Below are positions 15,739 through 23,679 of a DNA stretch of 50,708 bases, in pieces. The stretch comes from Novosphingobium organovorum (GTDB taxonomy: Bacteria; Pseudomonadota; Alphaproteobacteria; Sphingomonadales; Sphingomonadaceae), in NCBI RefSeq assembly GCF_022832435.1, contig NZ_JALHLF010000019.1:283-50990 (forward strand). The letters are read 5' to 3'. The notes under the pieces were generated by a model. The model searched no databases, was not told where the DNA came from, and was given only the letters and a program-made list of their open reading frames with translations. Position numbers and translations under genes: made by a program. The first letter of the stretch is position 1. Every line of letters begins with the position of its first letter.

Positions 15739-17949
15739 TCAATACTTGACTTCGAACTTGGCCAGCCAGCGGCGCGGGGTCTCCCGAAAACCGATAAGCA
15801 CGCCAAAGCCGTCCTGGCTGATATTGGTCATGGCCTTGCTGTTGAGCAGATTTTCACCCGACAGCGAAAGGCGCCAGTCGACCGAGCCCGTGTCGCGCGC
15901 GCCGATGCCGATCTTGGCGCCCAGCAGGTTCGCCGCGCTCATCAGATAGGCGCTCGAATTGGACGCATCGCCATAGGCGTTGCTGCGGTAGGAATAGTCC
16001 ACGCCGGCCAGCACGTAGGAGCCGCGGAAGGCGTCCACATCGTGGGTGTAGTCGGCGCGGGCCATGACGTTCCACTTGGGCGCGTATTCAAGCCGGTTGC
16101 CATCGTAGTCGACCCCCACGCCGCCGCCGTCGGGAAACGCGACATAGGAGGCGACGAGACGGCTGAGATTGAACGAGAGCGCGAGGTCCGGGGTGGGGTT
16201 GGCATTGACCTCAAGCTCGGCGCCATAAGTACGCACCTTGCCCGCGTTGGTCAGGCTGATCGTCGTCACCCCGTTGACGGTGCGGTACTGGAACAGCTGG
16301 TAATCGCGAAAATCGTTGAGGAACAGCGCCAGGTTGGCGGTCAGCAGATGCCCCATGAGGCTGGACTTGACCCCGGCCTCGTAGCTGTCGACCGTTTCGG
16401 GGCGGTAGCTGTAGGGCAGACCGTCGGGATCGGTGTTGTAGACGAAATCGGCGTTGTAGCCCCCGCTCTTCACGCCGCGCGCGTACTTGACGTAAAGCGT
16501 GGCGTTCTCGCTCGGCTTGTAGGTCAGGCTGGCGGTGGGCATGAAGTGCAGTTCCGAGGTGGTCCCGCGGAAGTTGGCAAAACTGGCCATGTTCAAGTCC
16601 GACAGCGCGGTCTGCGAGCCTACGAAGACCTTGTACTCGTACTGCAGGCGCCCGCCCAGGTCGAGCGTCAGGCCAGGCACGAAGTCGTAGTCGATCGAGG
16701 CGTATCCCGAGAAGGTGTTGCTGTCGATCTTGGGCTGGACGACGTTCTGCTCGACAGCAAAGCCCAGGTCCGTCACGTCGTCACCGAAAATCAGCGCGCG
16801 ATCCGAACTGTTGTTGTTGTTGGCGTAGTAGAGCCCGACCAGGTAGCGGAACGAACGCGCCGGATCGATCGTCGCCAGCGTCAGTTCCTGGCTGAAGGTG
16901 TGGTACTTGTCGTAATAGTCGACCGACACGTAGTCGGCCGGATAGTGATCGGCATCGGCGATCCAGTGGCGCGTCGACACCCGATAGGCGGTCACCGAGG
17001 TAAACCGAACCTCGGCGCCGGTGTAGTTGGCGGTCGCCGAGACGCCGCCGCTCTTGCGCGAATCGAGGTCGTTCACCGGCTGGCCGAGCGTGAGGTAGGG
17101 CGTGTCCGAAGCGGTCAGCCCGAAGACATCGGTCAGCCGGCTGTCGACCAGCGCGTGGGTCACCGACTGGGCGAAGTCGCCCGCCAGATCGAACGTGAAA
17201 TCGCCGGTCGGCGCAAAGCGCAGCTTGCCGCGAAAGCCATAGTCGTCGACGTCGTTGGGATGCCCGCCGGTAACGGTGTTGAGAGCATAGCCATCGCGCG
17301 TGCGGCGCACCACCGAGAGATCGGCGTAGATCTTGTCGGCCAGCGGCACGTTGACGTGCGCCTGGAGCCGCACGTCGTTCCAGCGCCCATAGGCGACGCT
17401 GGCATCGGCGCTCAGGACATCGCTGGGCGAACGGGTGACGATGTTGATCGCGCCGGCATCGGTGGCCGCGCCGAACAGGAAGCCTTGCGGACCGCGCAGC
17501 ACTTCGACCTGCTCGATACCCACGGTTACCGCGTCCAGCGAGGCCGGGTTGCCCATGTAGACTCCGTCCACATAAACCCCCACGCGCGGATCGAAGCCCA
17601 CGTTACGCCCGCCCCCACCGACGCCGCGCACGAAGACCTGCGGCGTGCCGGTCACCGCGGCAAAGCGCAAGTTGGGCACCATGTTCTGCACGCCGCTGAG
17701 CGAGGACAGGTTGGCGTTGGCCAGCTGGTCGCTCGACAGGGTGCTGATCGACAGCGGCACATCCTGAACGCGATCGGTGCGCTTTGTGGCGGTAACCACA
17801 ATTTCCCCAGAACCGGTCGTCGCGGTGTCGGATTTTGCCTCCGCGGCCTGCGCCCACACCGCCGGTGCGGTGCCAAGGGCCATCGAAACGGCGGTCAAAG
17901 CTATCGTGAAACGTAGAGATTTACGAAAGTTAGTCACGTTACCCCCCAT
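15739..17949 (-). CDS. TonB-dependent receptor, ethanolamine island
   Basis: This 736-aa outer-membrane receptor has a signal peptide (about 1-34, ending VWAQ), TonB-box-like EIVVTA at 49-54, plug signature VEVLRGPQGFLFGAATDAGAINIVTRSP and a barrel ending LAKFEVKY with a terminal aromatic. A GTG at 17937 preceded by a G-run is an alternative start that gives a more typical N-terminus (VTNFRKSLRF). It is divergent from the HisN-like phosphatase and eutBC genes across a repeat-rich AT-rich promoter region. It may import an ethanolamine-containing compound, or cobalamin needed by EutBC; I saw no cobalamin riboswitch in its leader, which weakens the second idea. Confidence 0.92.
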   Translation of the reverse strand: MGGNVTNFRKSLRFTIALTAVSMALGTAPAVWAQAAEAKSDTATTGSGEIVVTATKRTDRVQDVPLSISTLSSDQLANANLSSLSGVQNMVPNLRFAAVTGTPQVFVRGVGGGGRNVGFDPRVGVYVDGVYMGNPASLDAVTVGIEQVEVLRGPQGFLFGAATDAGAINIVTRSPSDVLSADASVAYGRWNDVRLQAHVNVPLADKIYADLSVVRRTRDGYALNTVTGGHPNDVDDYGFRGKLRFAPTGDFTFDLAGDFAQSVTHALVDSRLTDVFGLTASDTPYLTLGQPVNDLDSRKSGGVSATANYTGAEVRFTSVTAYRVSTRHWIADADHYPADYVSVDYYDKYHTFSQELTLATIDPARSFRYLVGLYYANNNNSSDRALIFGDDVTDLGFAVEQNVVQPKIDSNTFSGYASIDYDFVPGLTLDLGGRLQYEYKVFVGSQTALSDLNMASFANFRGTTSELHFMPTASLTYKPSENATLYVKYARGVKSGGYNADFVYNTDPDGLPYSYRPETVDSYEAGVKSSLMGHLLTANLALFLNDFRDYQLFQYRTVNGVTTISLTNAGKVRTYGAELEVNANPTPDLALSFNLSRLVASYVAFPDGGGVGVDYDGNRLEYAPKWNVMARADYTHDVDAFRGSYVLAGVDYSYRSNAYGDASNSSAYLMSAANLLGAKIGIGARDTGSVDWRLSLSGENLLNSKAMTNISQDGFGVLIGFRETPRRWLAKFEVKY

Positions 17950-17983
17950 GTTCTAAGGTCGGGATCCTCCTGCGCCGTCACTC

Positions 17984-18026
17984 GTCTTCGATTTTGTCTT
18001 CGATTTGTGTTTGCGAGTGTTTTCGA
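17984..18026. promoter_or_regulatory. Phased direct repeats in divergent receptor/phosphatase promoter
   Basis: GTCTTCGATTT occurs at 17984-17994 and 17996-18006 (12-bp period), followed by GTGTTTGCGA (18007-18016) and GTGTTTTCGA (18017-18026) with a 10-bp period. Further TTTGAG repeats occur near 18095 and 18117. The block lies between the receptor and the phosphatase-eutBC genes. Arrays of short direct repeats are a common operator form for DeoR-family repressors, and a DeoR gene ends this cluster, so it is a plausible operator region. Confidence 0.45.
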
Positions 18027-18159
18027 CCGAATCAAACTGTCGCATTTGCAAAATCGCGTCAAGAAGTTTGTGTTGTTGGTTGCATCATTGTGCGTTTGAG
18101 TGTTGTTTTGCGTGTGTTTGAGAGTTATAGGATCGCTCGCAACCGAATAGGAACGCCCG

Positions 18160-18993
18160 TTGAAAGACCCACACGCCACGCCGTTCGCCACCCTGACCGC
18201 CTGCGCCGCCCCCGCCGATCTCGCGCCGATGATCGCTGTCGCCAACGCCGCGTGCGATGCCGCCCGCGCGCTGGTCCGCACCTATTTCCGCACCGGCGTC
18301 GCCGCCGAGACCAAGGGCGATGAAAGCCCCGTCACCGCCGCTGACCGCGCGGTCGAGCAGGGCATGATCGCAATCATCACAAAAGCCTTCCCCGATCACG
18401 GGATCCTGGGCGAGGAATTCGGCCTGCGGAACGCCGAATCGCCCTGGCGCTGGATTCTCGATCCGATCGACGGCACCCGCGCCTTCATCACCGGCCGCCC
18501 GCAGTTCGGCACCTTGGTGTCGCTCACTTACGCTGGAACGCCGGTGCTGGGGGTGATCGACCAGCCCCTGCTCGAAGAGCGCTGGGTGGGCCAGTGTGGC
18601 GCCGCGACGGCCTTTTCGGGCGGATTGGGGGGAACCGTGGGCACACGCAAATGCCCCTCGCTCGCGCTGGCCGAACTGTCGTGCACCTCGCCCGACATGA
18701 TCGCCCCCGACGATGGGACCGGCTGGGGGCAACTGGCCCGGAGCGTGCGACGGGTCAGCTGGGGCGGTGACTGCTACGCCTATGGCTTGCTTGCGCTCGG
18801 CCATATCGACATCATCGCCGAAGGGGATCTGAAGATCTGGGACTGGGCCGCGTTGCAGCCGGTCGTCGAAGGGGCCGGTGGCTCGCTCACCGACTGGCAG
18901 GGCCGCCCGCTCGATGCGAACAGCGATGGCCGCGTGCTGGCGCTGGGAGATCCGAGCCTGCTGCCCGACGCGGTAGCCATGCTCAACCCCTGA
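18160..18993 (+). CDS. Inositol monophosphatase-family phosphatase (HisN-like)
   Basis: This 277-aa Mg-dependent phosphatase carries the family motifs GDESPVTAADRAVE, GEEFG, WILDPIDGTRAFITG (Asp-Pro-Ile-Asp-Gly-Thr) and, near the C-terminus, GGDCYAYGLLALGHIDI and WDWAAL. The GGDCYAY block is typical of histidinol-phosphatase HisN rather than inositol monophosphatase. A TTG start at 18160 is supported by TAGGAA upstream. No other histidine-biosynthesis gene is in the window; it lies 94 bp before eutB in the same direction. In this setting a phosphatase acting on phosphoethanolamine or a similar phosphate ester is an attractive but unproven role. Confidence 0.85.
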   Translation: MKDPHATPFATLTACAAPADLAPMIAVANAACDAARALVRTYFRTGVAAETKGDESPVTAADRAVEQGMIAIITKAFPDHGILGEEFGLRNAESPWRWILDPIDGTRAFITGRPQFGTLVSLTYAGTPVLGVIDQPLLEERWVGQCGAATAFSGGLGGTVGTRKCPSLALAELSCTSPDMIAPDDGTGWGQLARSVRRVSWGGDCYAYGLLALGHIDIIAEGDLKIWDWAALQPVVEGAGGSLTDWQGRPLDANSDGRVLALGDPSLLPDAVAMLNP

Positions 18994-19009
18994 CGGCCGG
19001 GCGCAACCC

Positions 19010-19042
19010 GGAACGAGGCCGGAACGAGGCCGGAACGAGGCC
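19010..19042. repeat. 11-bp tandem repeat in eutB leader
   Basis: GGAACGAGGCC is repeated exactly three times (19010-19020, 19021-19031, 19032-19042), with degenerate CGAACAGGGCC-like units continuing to about 19066. It fills the gap between the phosphatase stop and the eutB ribosome site, so unit number changes would alter eutB leader length without touching coding sequence. Confidence 0.92.
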
Positions 19043-19087
19043 CCGAACAGGGCCCGAAACGCGGCCAATGACGAGGAAAGGACAGCC

Positions 19088-20479
19088 ATGGGCCACTACG
19101 CCTGCGATCTGGGATCGACCCGCTATCGCTTTGCCGATCTGCGCGAAGTGCTGGCCTTTGCCAGCCCGCCGCGCTCGGGCGACTACCTCGCCGGACTGGG
19201 CGCGCCCGATGCCCAGGCGCGCATGGCGGCACGCTATGCGCTGGCCGACCTGCCGCTGGCGACCTTCCTCGAAGACCTCGTCGTGCCTTACGAGGACGAC
19301 GAAGTCACCCGGCTGATCTGCGACACCCACGATGCCGCCGCCTTTGCCCCGGTGGCCAGCCTGACCGTCGGCGAATTTCGCGACTGGCTGCTCGCCGACG
19401 CGACGAGCGCGGCGCAGCTGCGCGCGCTGGCGCCGGGCATCACCCCGGAAATGGCCGCCGCCGTCTCCAAGCTGATGCGCAACCAGGACCTCATCACCGT
19501 GGCGCGCAAGTGCCGCGTGACGAGCGCCTTTCGCTCGACCATCGGCCTCGAGGGACGCCTCGCGGTGCGCCTGCAACCCAACCACCCGACCGACGATCCC
19601 TCCGGCATCGCCGCCTCGATCATCGACGGCCTGCTGATGGGCTGCGGCGATGCGGTGATCGGCATCAACCCGGCCAGCGACAGTGTGGAGCGGGCTGCCG
19701 CGCTCCTCCACTTGATCGAGGACCTGCGCGAGCGCCTCGCCATCCCGACCCAGAGCTGCGTGCTGACCCACGTCACCAACAGCCTCGAACTGATCGAGAC
19801 CGGCGCCCCGCTCGACCTGTGCTTCCAGTCGATCGCGGGGACCGAGGCGGCCAACCGCAGCTTCGGCATCGATCTTGCCGTCCTGCGCGAGGCTTACGAC
19901 GCCACGCTTTCGCTGGGGCGCGGCAGCGTGGGGCAGAACGTCATGTATTTCGAGACCGGCCAGGGCTCGGCGCTGTCGGCCGATGCCCACCACGGCGTCG
20001 ACCAGCAGACGATCGAGGCGCGCGCGCAGGCGGTCGCCCGGCCGTTCCACCCGCTGCTCGTCAACACCGTGGTCGGTTTCATCGGCCCCGAATACCTCTA
20101 CGACGGCAAGCAGATCATCCGCGCCGGGCTGGAGGACCATTTCTGCGGCAAGCTGATGGGGCTGCCGATGGGGTGCGACGTGTGCTACACCAATCACGCC
20201 GCCGCCGATCAGGACGACATGGACACGCTGCTCACGCTCCTGGGCGTGGCGGGCGTCAGTTTCGTCATGGGCGTGCCCGGTTCGGACGACATCATGCTCA
20301 ATTACCAGTCGACCAGTTTCCACGACGCGCTCTACGCCCGCTCCGCGCTCGGGCTGCGCCCGGCCCCCGAATTCGAGGCGTGGCTGCAGCAGGTCGGCCT
20401 CGCCGACGCGCAAGGGCGCATGAAGGCGCTGAGCGAACGGCGCGCGCTGCCGCTGATCGAGGCGGTGCTGCATGACTGA
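19088..20479 (+). CDS. eutB: Ethanolamine ammonia-lyase large subunit
   Basis: This 463-aa catalytic TIM-barrel subunit matches enterobacterial EutB in length and throughout: LRSGD-like (PRSGDYLAGLGAP), RLQPNHPTDD, GCGDAVIGINPASDS, THVTNSLELI, YFETGQGSALSADAHHGVDQ, FIGPEYLYDGKQIIRAGLEDHFCGKLMGLPMGCDVCYTNH and PGSDDIMLNYQ. With EutC it converts ethanolamine to acetaldehyde and ammonia using adenosylcobalamin. AAAGGA lies upstream of the ATG. eutC starts 8 bp before its end. No reactivase (eutA), aldehyde dehydrogenase (eutE) or shell proteins are in the window, so acetaldehyde must be handled by enzymes encoded elsewhere. Confidence 0.97.
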   Translation: MGHYACDLGSTRYRFADLREVLAFASPPRSGDYLAGLGAPDAQARMAARYALADLPLATFLEDLVVPYEDDEVTRLICDTHDAAAFAPVASLTVGEFRDWLLADATSAAQLRALAPGITPEMAAAVSKLMRNQDLITVARKCRVTSAFRSTIGLEGRLAVRLQPNHPTDDPSGIAASIIDGLLMGCGDAVIGINPASDSVERAAALLHLIEDLRERLAIPTQSCVLTHVTNSLELIETGAPLDLCFQSIAGTEAANRSFGIDLAVLREAYDATLSLGRGSVGQNVMYFETGQGSALSADAHHGVDQQTIEARAQAVARPFHPLLVNTVVGFIGPEYLYDGKQIIRAGLEDHFCGKLMGLPMGCDVCYTNHAAADQDDMDTLLTLLGVAGVSFVMGVPGSDDIMLNYQSTSFHDALYARSALGLRPAPEFEAWLQQVGLADAQGRMKALSERRALPLIEAVLHD

Positions 20480-21260
20480 GCGTGGCGAGCTCGCGGGCGA
20501 CCCGTTCGGCCGTCTGCGCGCGCTGACCGAGGCGCGCATCGGGCTTGGCCACGCCGGGCCCGGACTGCCGACCGCTGCCTCGCTCAAGCTGCAACTCGAT
20601 CACGCACGCGCCTGCGATGCGGTGCACACCGCGCTCGACGTGCCCGCGCTGCAAATCGCGCTCGGCCGCAAGGTCCATGTGGTACACAGCGCCGCAGCCG
20701 ATCGCGCGACCTATCTGCAGCGCCCCGACCTGGGCCGGCGGCTCGCCCCCGAGGTCAGCCTGCCGCGCCTCGGCGGGGATCTGGCGATCGTGATCGCCGA
20801 CGGGCTTTCGGCCACCGCGATCATGGCGCACGCCGCTGCGGTGGTCGCCGCCCTGCCCGCGTTCCTGCCCGGCTGGACGATCCTCGATCCGGTCATCGCC
20901 TTGCAGGGGCGCGTCGCGCTGGGCGATGCGATTGGCGAGCAGCTGGGCGCGCGCAGTGTCCTCGTCCTGATCGGCGAGCGTCCGGGCCTGAGCGCGGCGG
21001 ACAGTCTGGGCGCCTATCTGACCTGGGCCCCGCGCATCGGCCGACGCGACCACGAGCGCAACTGCGTCTCCAATATCCGCGTCAAGGGCGGGCTCGCGCC
21101 CGAACGCGCGGCGGCCAACATTGCCTGGCTGCTGGGCGAGGCGCGGCGGATCGAGGCCACCGGCGTGGTGCTCAAAGACCGCTTCGGCGATGGCGCTCCC
21201 ACGCTGAGCGGCCCCGCGGATACGCCTCGGGCGCTTGATGCCCCGCACGGTGGGGCCTGA
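20472..21260 (+). CDS. eutC: Ethanolamine ammonia-lyase small subunit
   Basis: This 262-aa subunit binds the cobalamin tail together with EutB. Recognisable blocks are RIGLGHAGPGLPTAASLKLQLDHARACDAVH, LVLIGERPGLSAADSLGAYLTWAPRIG and RNCVSNIRVKGGLAPERAAANIAWLLGEARR, all characteristic of EutC. The N-terminus is shorter than in enterobacterial EutC (about 295 aa), which carries an extension used for microcompartment targeting; its absence fits a free cytoplasmic enzyme. The 8-bp overlap with eutB implies coupled translation. A GCCCC/GGGGC hairpin covers its last codons (21240-21256). Confidence 0.96.
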   Translation: MTERGELAGDPFGRLRALTEARIGLGHAGPGLPTAASLKLQLDHARACDAVHTALDVPALQIALGRKVHVVHSAAADRATYLQRPDLGRRLAPEVSLPRLGGDLAIVIADGLSATAIMAHAAAVVAALPAFLPGWTILDPVIALQGRVALGDAIGEQLGARSVLVLIGERPGLSAADSLGAYLTWAPRIGRRDHERNCVSNIRVKGGLAPERAAANIAWLLGEARRIEATGVVLKDRFGDGAPTLSGPADTPRALDAPHGGA

Positions 21261-21401
21261 TGGACTGGCAGCACACGGCAAGCGGCGAGGCGGCCAGCCC
21301 CACGTCGATTTTGCCGGATATTCTGGCCGCTTACCCTTGCCGAGTGGGTCCCTGCGGCAATATACACATGAACGGGCATCATGCCACATGGAGATCGCGG
21401 A

Positions 21402-22157
21402 GTGTGGGCTGAGGAACGGCGCCAGAAGATCCTGAGCGTCCTTGAAAACGAAAACCGGGTCGCGGCCGACGAACTGGCCATCCAGTTCGACGTCTCACGC
21501 GAGACGATCCGGCGCGACCTCAAGACGCTCGAGGAAGAAGGGCTGATCCGGCGCACCCACGGCGGCGCGCTGAGCACCCAGAACGAGCGCCCGTTCAAGG
21601 AGCGCAGTTCGACCCGTATGCCCGAAAAGCGTGCGCTGGCCCGGCTTGCCGCAAGGCTGCTCCAGCCGGGCGAATGCTGCTTCATCGACGCCGGATCGAC
21701 CACTTCGGCGCTCGCCGAATCGCTCGCCACGCTGGAGCGCATCTCGATCATCACCAATTCGGTGGCCCTCGTGATGGCCCTGCGCGAACAGGGATCGCGC
21801 GCGGAAATCCTGCTGCTGGGCGGCACTGTCGCCCCCGACGTGCCCGGCACTTATGGTCCGCTCGCGCTCGAACAGCTCGCCAACTTGCGCGCCGATGTCG
21901 CGTTCATCTCGCCGGTCGGGATCGATCCGCTGGGCGGGGTCACCTATTTCGACTTTTCCGAAGCCGAAATCGCCCGCGCCATGCTGCGCAACGCCCGGCG
22001 CCGGGTGGTGCTGGCGGATTCGAGCAAGTGCCATGTGGTCAGCCGGGTGATCGTCTCGCCCTGCCGCGATGTCGACATCCTCGTCAGCGATATCGCCGAC
22101 GCGCAGGAATTCCTCCACGGCGGGGTCGGACAAGTGATGACCTCGGCCGAGGCCTGA
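21402..22157 (+). CDS. DeoR-family transcription regulator
   Basis: This 251-aa repressor has the DeoR HTH signature (FDVSRETIRRDLKTLEEEGLIRRTHGGA, from about residue 25) and a C-terminal DeoRC sensor domain resembling sugar-phosphate isomerases (FIDAGSTTSALAE, LLLGG, ADSSKCH). I chose GTG at 21402, giving the usual MWAEERRQKIL start with GGAG 8 nt upstream, over an ATG at 21381 without a ribosome site. It follows eutC by 141 bp in the same direction. DeoR members usually sense phosphorylated metabolites, so phosphoethanolamine or another product of the kinases and phosphatase encoded here would be a logical effector. Confidence 0.9.
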   Translation: MWAEERRQKILSVLENENRVAADELAIQFDVSRETIRRDLKTLEEEGLIRRTHGGALSTQNERPFKERSSTRMPEKRALARLAARLLQPGECCFIDAGSTTSALAESLATLERISIITNSVALVMALREQGSRAEILLLGGTVAPDVPGTYGPLALEQLANLRADVAFISPVGIDPLGGVTYFDFSEAEIARAMLRNARRRVVLADSSKCHVVSRVIVSPCRDVDILVSDIADAQEFLHGGVGQVMTSAEA

Positions 22158-22188
22158 GCCCGGCGTCACCGCAGCGGGCCCGCCGGGC
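22158..22188. terminator. Bidirectional hairpin between deoR-type and amidase genes
   Basis: GCCCGGCG (22158-22165) pairs perfectly with CGCCGGGC (22181-22188), starting directly after the regulator stop codon and ahead of the convergent amidase stop. There is no T-run. It is likely a shared terminator or transcript end stabiliser. Confidence 0.5.
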
Positions 22189-22211
22189 CGAAGCCCCCTT
22201 CCCGGCGCGAT

Positions 22212-23597
22212 CTATTCCGGCCAGGGCATGGCAAAGCCGCGCAGCGCCTCGTAGGCGGCGGCCAGTTGCAGCACGCCCCGATCATCGAACCGCTGGCCCA
22301 CTATCTGCAACCCGATCGGCACGCCGCTGTCCGGGTCGATCCCGCAGGGCACGGTGATCGCCGGATTGCCGGTCTGGTTCCACATCGAGGTGGCGAGCGG
22401 GATATCGAAACCGTCGAGCGGCCCGCGCGTCTCCTCGGCCGGAAAGCCCGCGACAAGAGTGGTCGGCGTCAGCAGATAGTCGAGCCCGGCGAGCTGGCCC
22501 AGCAGCACCCCCTTGGCGGCCTCGATCCGGTCGAGGCAGGCGGCATAATCGAAACCGCTCATGGCATCGGCCTTGGGGAACCAGGGGACCAGATCGGCAA
22601 GCACCAGCGCGCGGCGCTCCTCGGGCAGCTTGCGGAATTCCATTGCCCCGCGAACGAGGTAGGAATCGACCATGATCCCGGCCAGATCCGCAGGCAGCGC
22701 GTTGGGCACGATTTCCACCGAGGCGCCGTTCGCCTCGAGCACGGCGGCGGCCTTTTCCACCGCCGCGCGCACCGCCGGGATCGGCGCCACATCGCCCATC
22801 GCGTCGAGCTGAAGGCCAAGACGCAGCCCCTTCACGTCGCGTGGCAGTGCGGCCGCATAGTCGACCGGATCGTAAGGCAGCGCGCCATAATCGCGCGCAT
22901 CGGGCCGCGCCAGGACGTTGAGCAGCAGGGCATTGTCGAGGACCGTGCGCGTCAGCGGGCCAGCCGAGCGGACCGGGCTGGGCGGCAGGTGCGGGATGCG
23001 CCCCTGCGTGGGCTTGAGGCTGACGAGACCGCAGAACGCGGCGGGCAGGCGCACCGAGCCCCCGAGGTCCGTGCCGATCGCCCCCGGCCCGCAGCGCGCC
23101 GCGACCGAAGCCGCCGCACCGCTGCTCGATCCGCCGGTGTTGCAGGCCAGGTTCCAGGGATTGCGGGTGATCCCGTAGGCGCTGCTCACCCCGGTCGCCA
23201 GCATCCCGAAATCGGGCATCGTGGTCTTGGCCCAGATGATCGCCCCGGCCTCCTTGAGCCGGGCGGCCGGCGGCGCGTCCTTGCCCACAGGGCCACTGCC
23301 CACGTGCGCCTTGCTGCCGCGATACATCGGCCGGCTCGCTTCGGCGATGCTGTCCTTGACGGTGATCGGCACCCCGTCGAGCGGGCCCAGCACCGCCCCC
23401 TGCTGCCAGCGCTGTTCCGACGCGCGCGCCTGTTCGAGCGCCAGATCGCCATCGATGAAGATCAGCGCGTTGATCCTGGGATTGAACGCCTCGGCGCGAT
23501 CGAGCACCGCTTGCATGACGGTGACCGGAGACAGGCTGCCCTCGGCAAATCCCCTGGTCATTTGCGCGATCGTCAAGTCGTATCCGGCAGTGGTCAT
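22212..23597 (-). CDS. Amidase-signature hydrolase
   Basis: This 461-aa amidase-signature enzyme has the Ser-cisSer-Lys triad: Lys81 in VPITVKDSI, Ser157 in GGSSSG and Ser181 in GTDLGGSVRLPAAFCG. There is no signal peptide, so it acts in the cytoplasm. GGAG six nt upstream favours the ATG at 23597; another ATG lies at 23609. The family includes GatA, fatty acid amide hydrolase and many catabolic amidases. No gatB or gatC is nearby, so a GatA role is unlikely. Beside eutBC and two choline-kinase-like genes, hydrolysis of an N-acylethanolamine-type amide is a reasonable hypothesis. Confidence 0.9.
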   Translation of the reverse strand: MTTAGYDLTIAQMTRGFAEGSLSPVTVMQAVLDRAEAFNPRINALIFIDGDLALEQARASEQRWQQGAVLGPLDGVPITVKDSIAEASRPMYRGSKAHVGSGPVGKDAPPAARLKEAGAIIWAKTTMPDFGMLATGVSSAYGITRNPWNLACNTGGSSSGAAASVAARCGPGAIGTDLGGSVRLPAAFCGLVSLKPTQGRIPHLPPSPVRSAGPLTRTVLDNALLLNVLARPDARDYGALPYDPVDYAAALPRDVKGLRLGLQLDAMGDVAPIPAVRAAVEKAAAVLEANGASVEIVPNALPADLAGIMVDSYLVRGAMEFRKLPEERRALVLADLVPWFPKADAMSGFDYAACLDRIEAAKGVLLGQLAGLDYLLTPTTLVAGFPAEETRGPLDGFDIPLATSMWNQTGNPAITVPCGIDPDSGVPIGLQIVGQRFDDRGVLQLAAAYEALRGFAMPWPE

Positions 23598-23636
23598 GCA
23601 AGGCTCCATCGTGGTGCCCGCGTTCTAGGCCCCACA

Positions 23637-23669
23637 ATCAAACTTGTAAATATGCCCGTTATGTTTGAT
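23637..23669. promoter_or_regulatory. Inverted repeat in amidase/kinase divergent promoter
   Basis: ATCAAAC (23637-23643) and GTTTGAT (23663-23669) are perfect 7-bp arms 19 bp apart, about 40 bp upstream of the amidase start and just before the divergent kinase-like gene. Position and AT content suggest an operator serving both genes. Confidence 0.45.
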
Positions 23670-23679
23670 ATGTGTGGTT

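Noticed and set aside
15524..15742. N-terminal extension of the first choline-kinase-like protein with Asp-Ala-Pro repeats
   Set aside because: It would be translated through a minisatellite and a strong terminator of the upstream gene; the family N-terminus begins near the ATG at 15523.
18160..18993. Histidine-biosynthesis hisN
   Set aside because: The GGDCYAY signature fits HisN, but no other his gene is nearby and the gene precedes eutBC; I therefore give the family only and no gene symbol.
23292..23298. GCCACTG resembling a B12-box fragment
   Set aside because: It lies inside the amidase coding region, lacks the rest of a cobalamin riboswitch and does not precede a receptor or eut gene.
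22212..23597. GatA (Glu-tRNA amidotransferase subunit A)
   Set aside because: No gatB or gatC is present, and the gene stands in a catabolic context; the amidase-signature motifs are shared by many non-tRNA enzymes.
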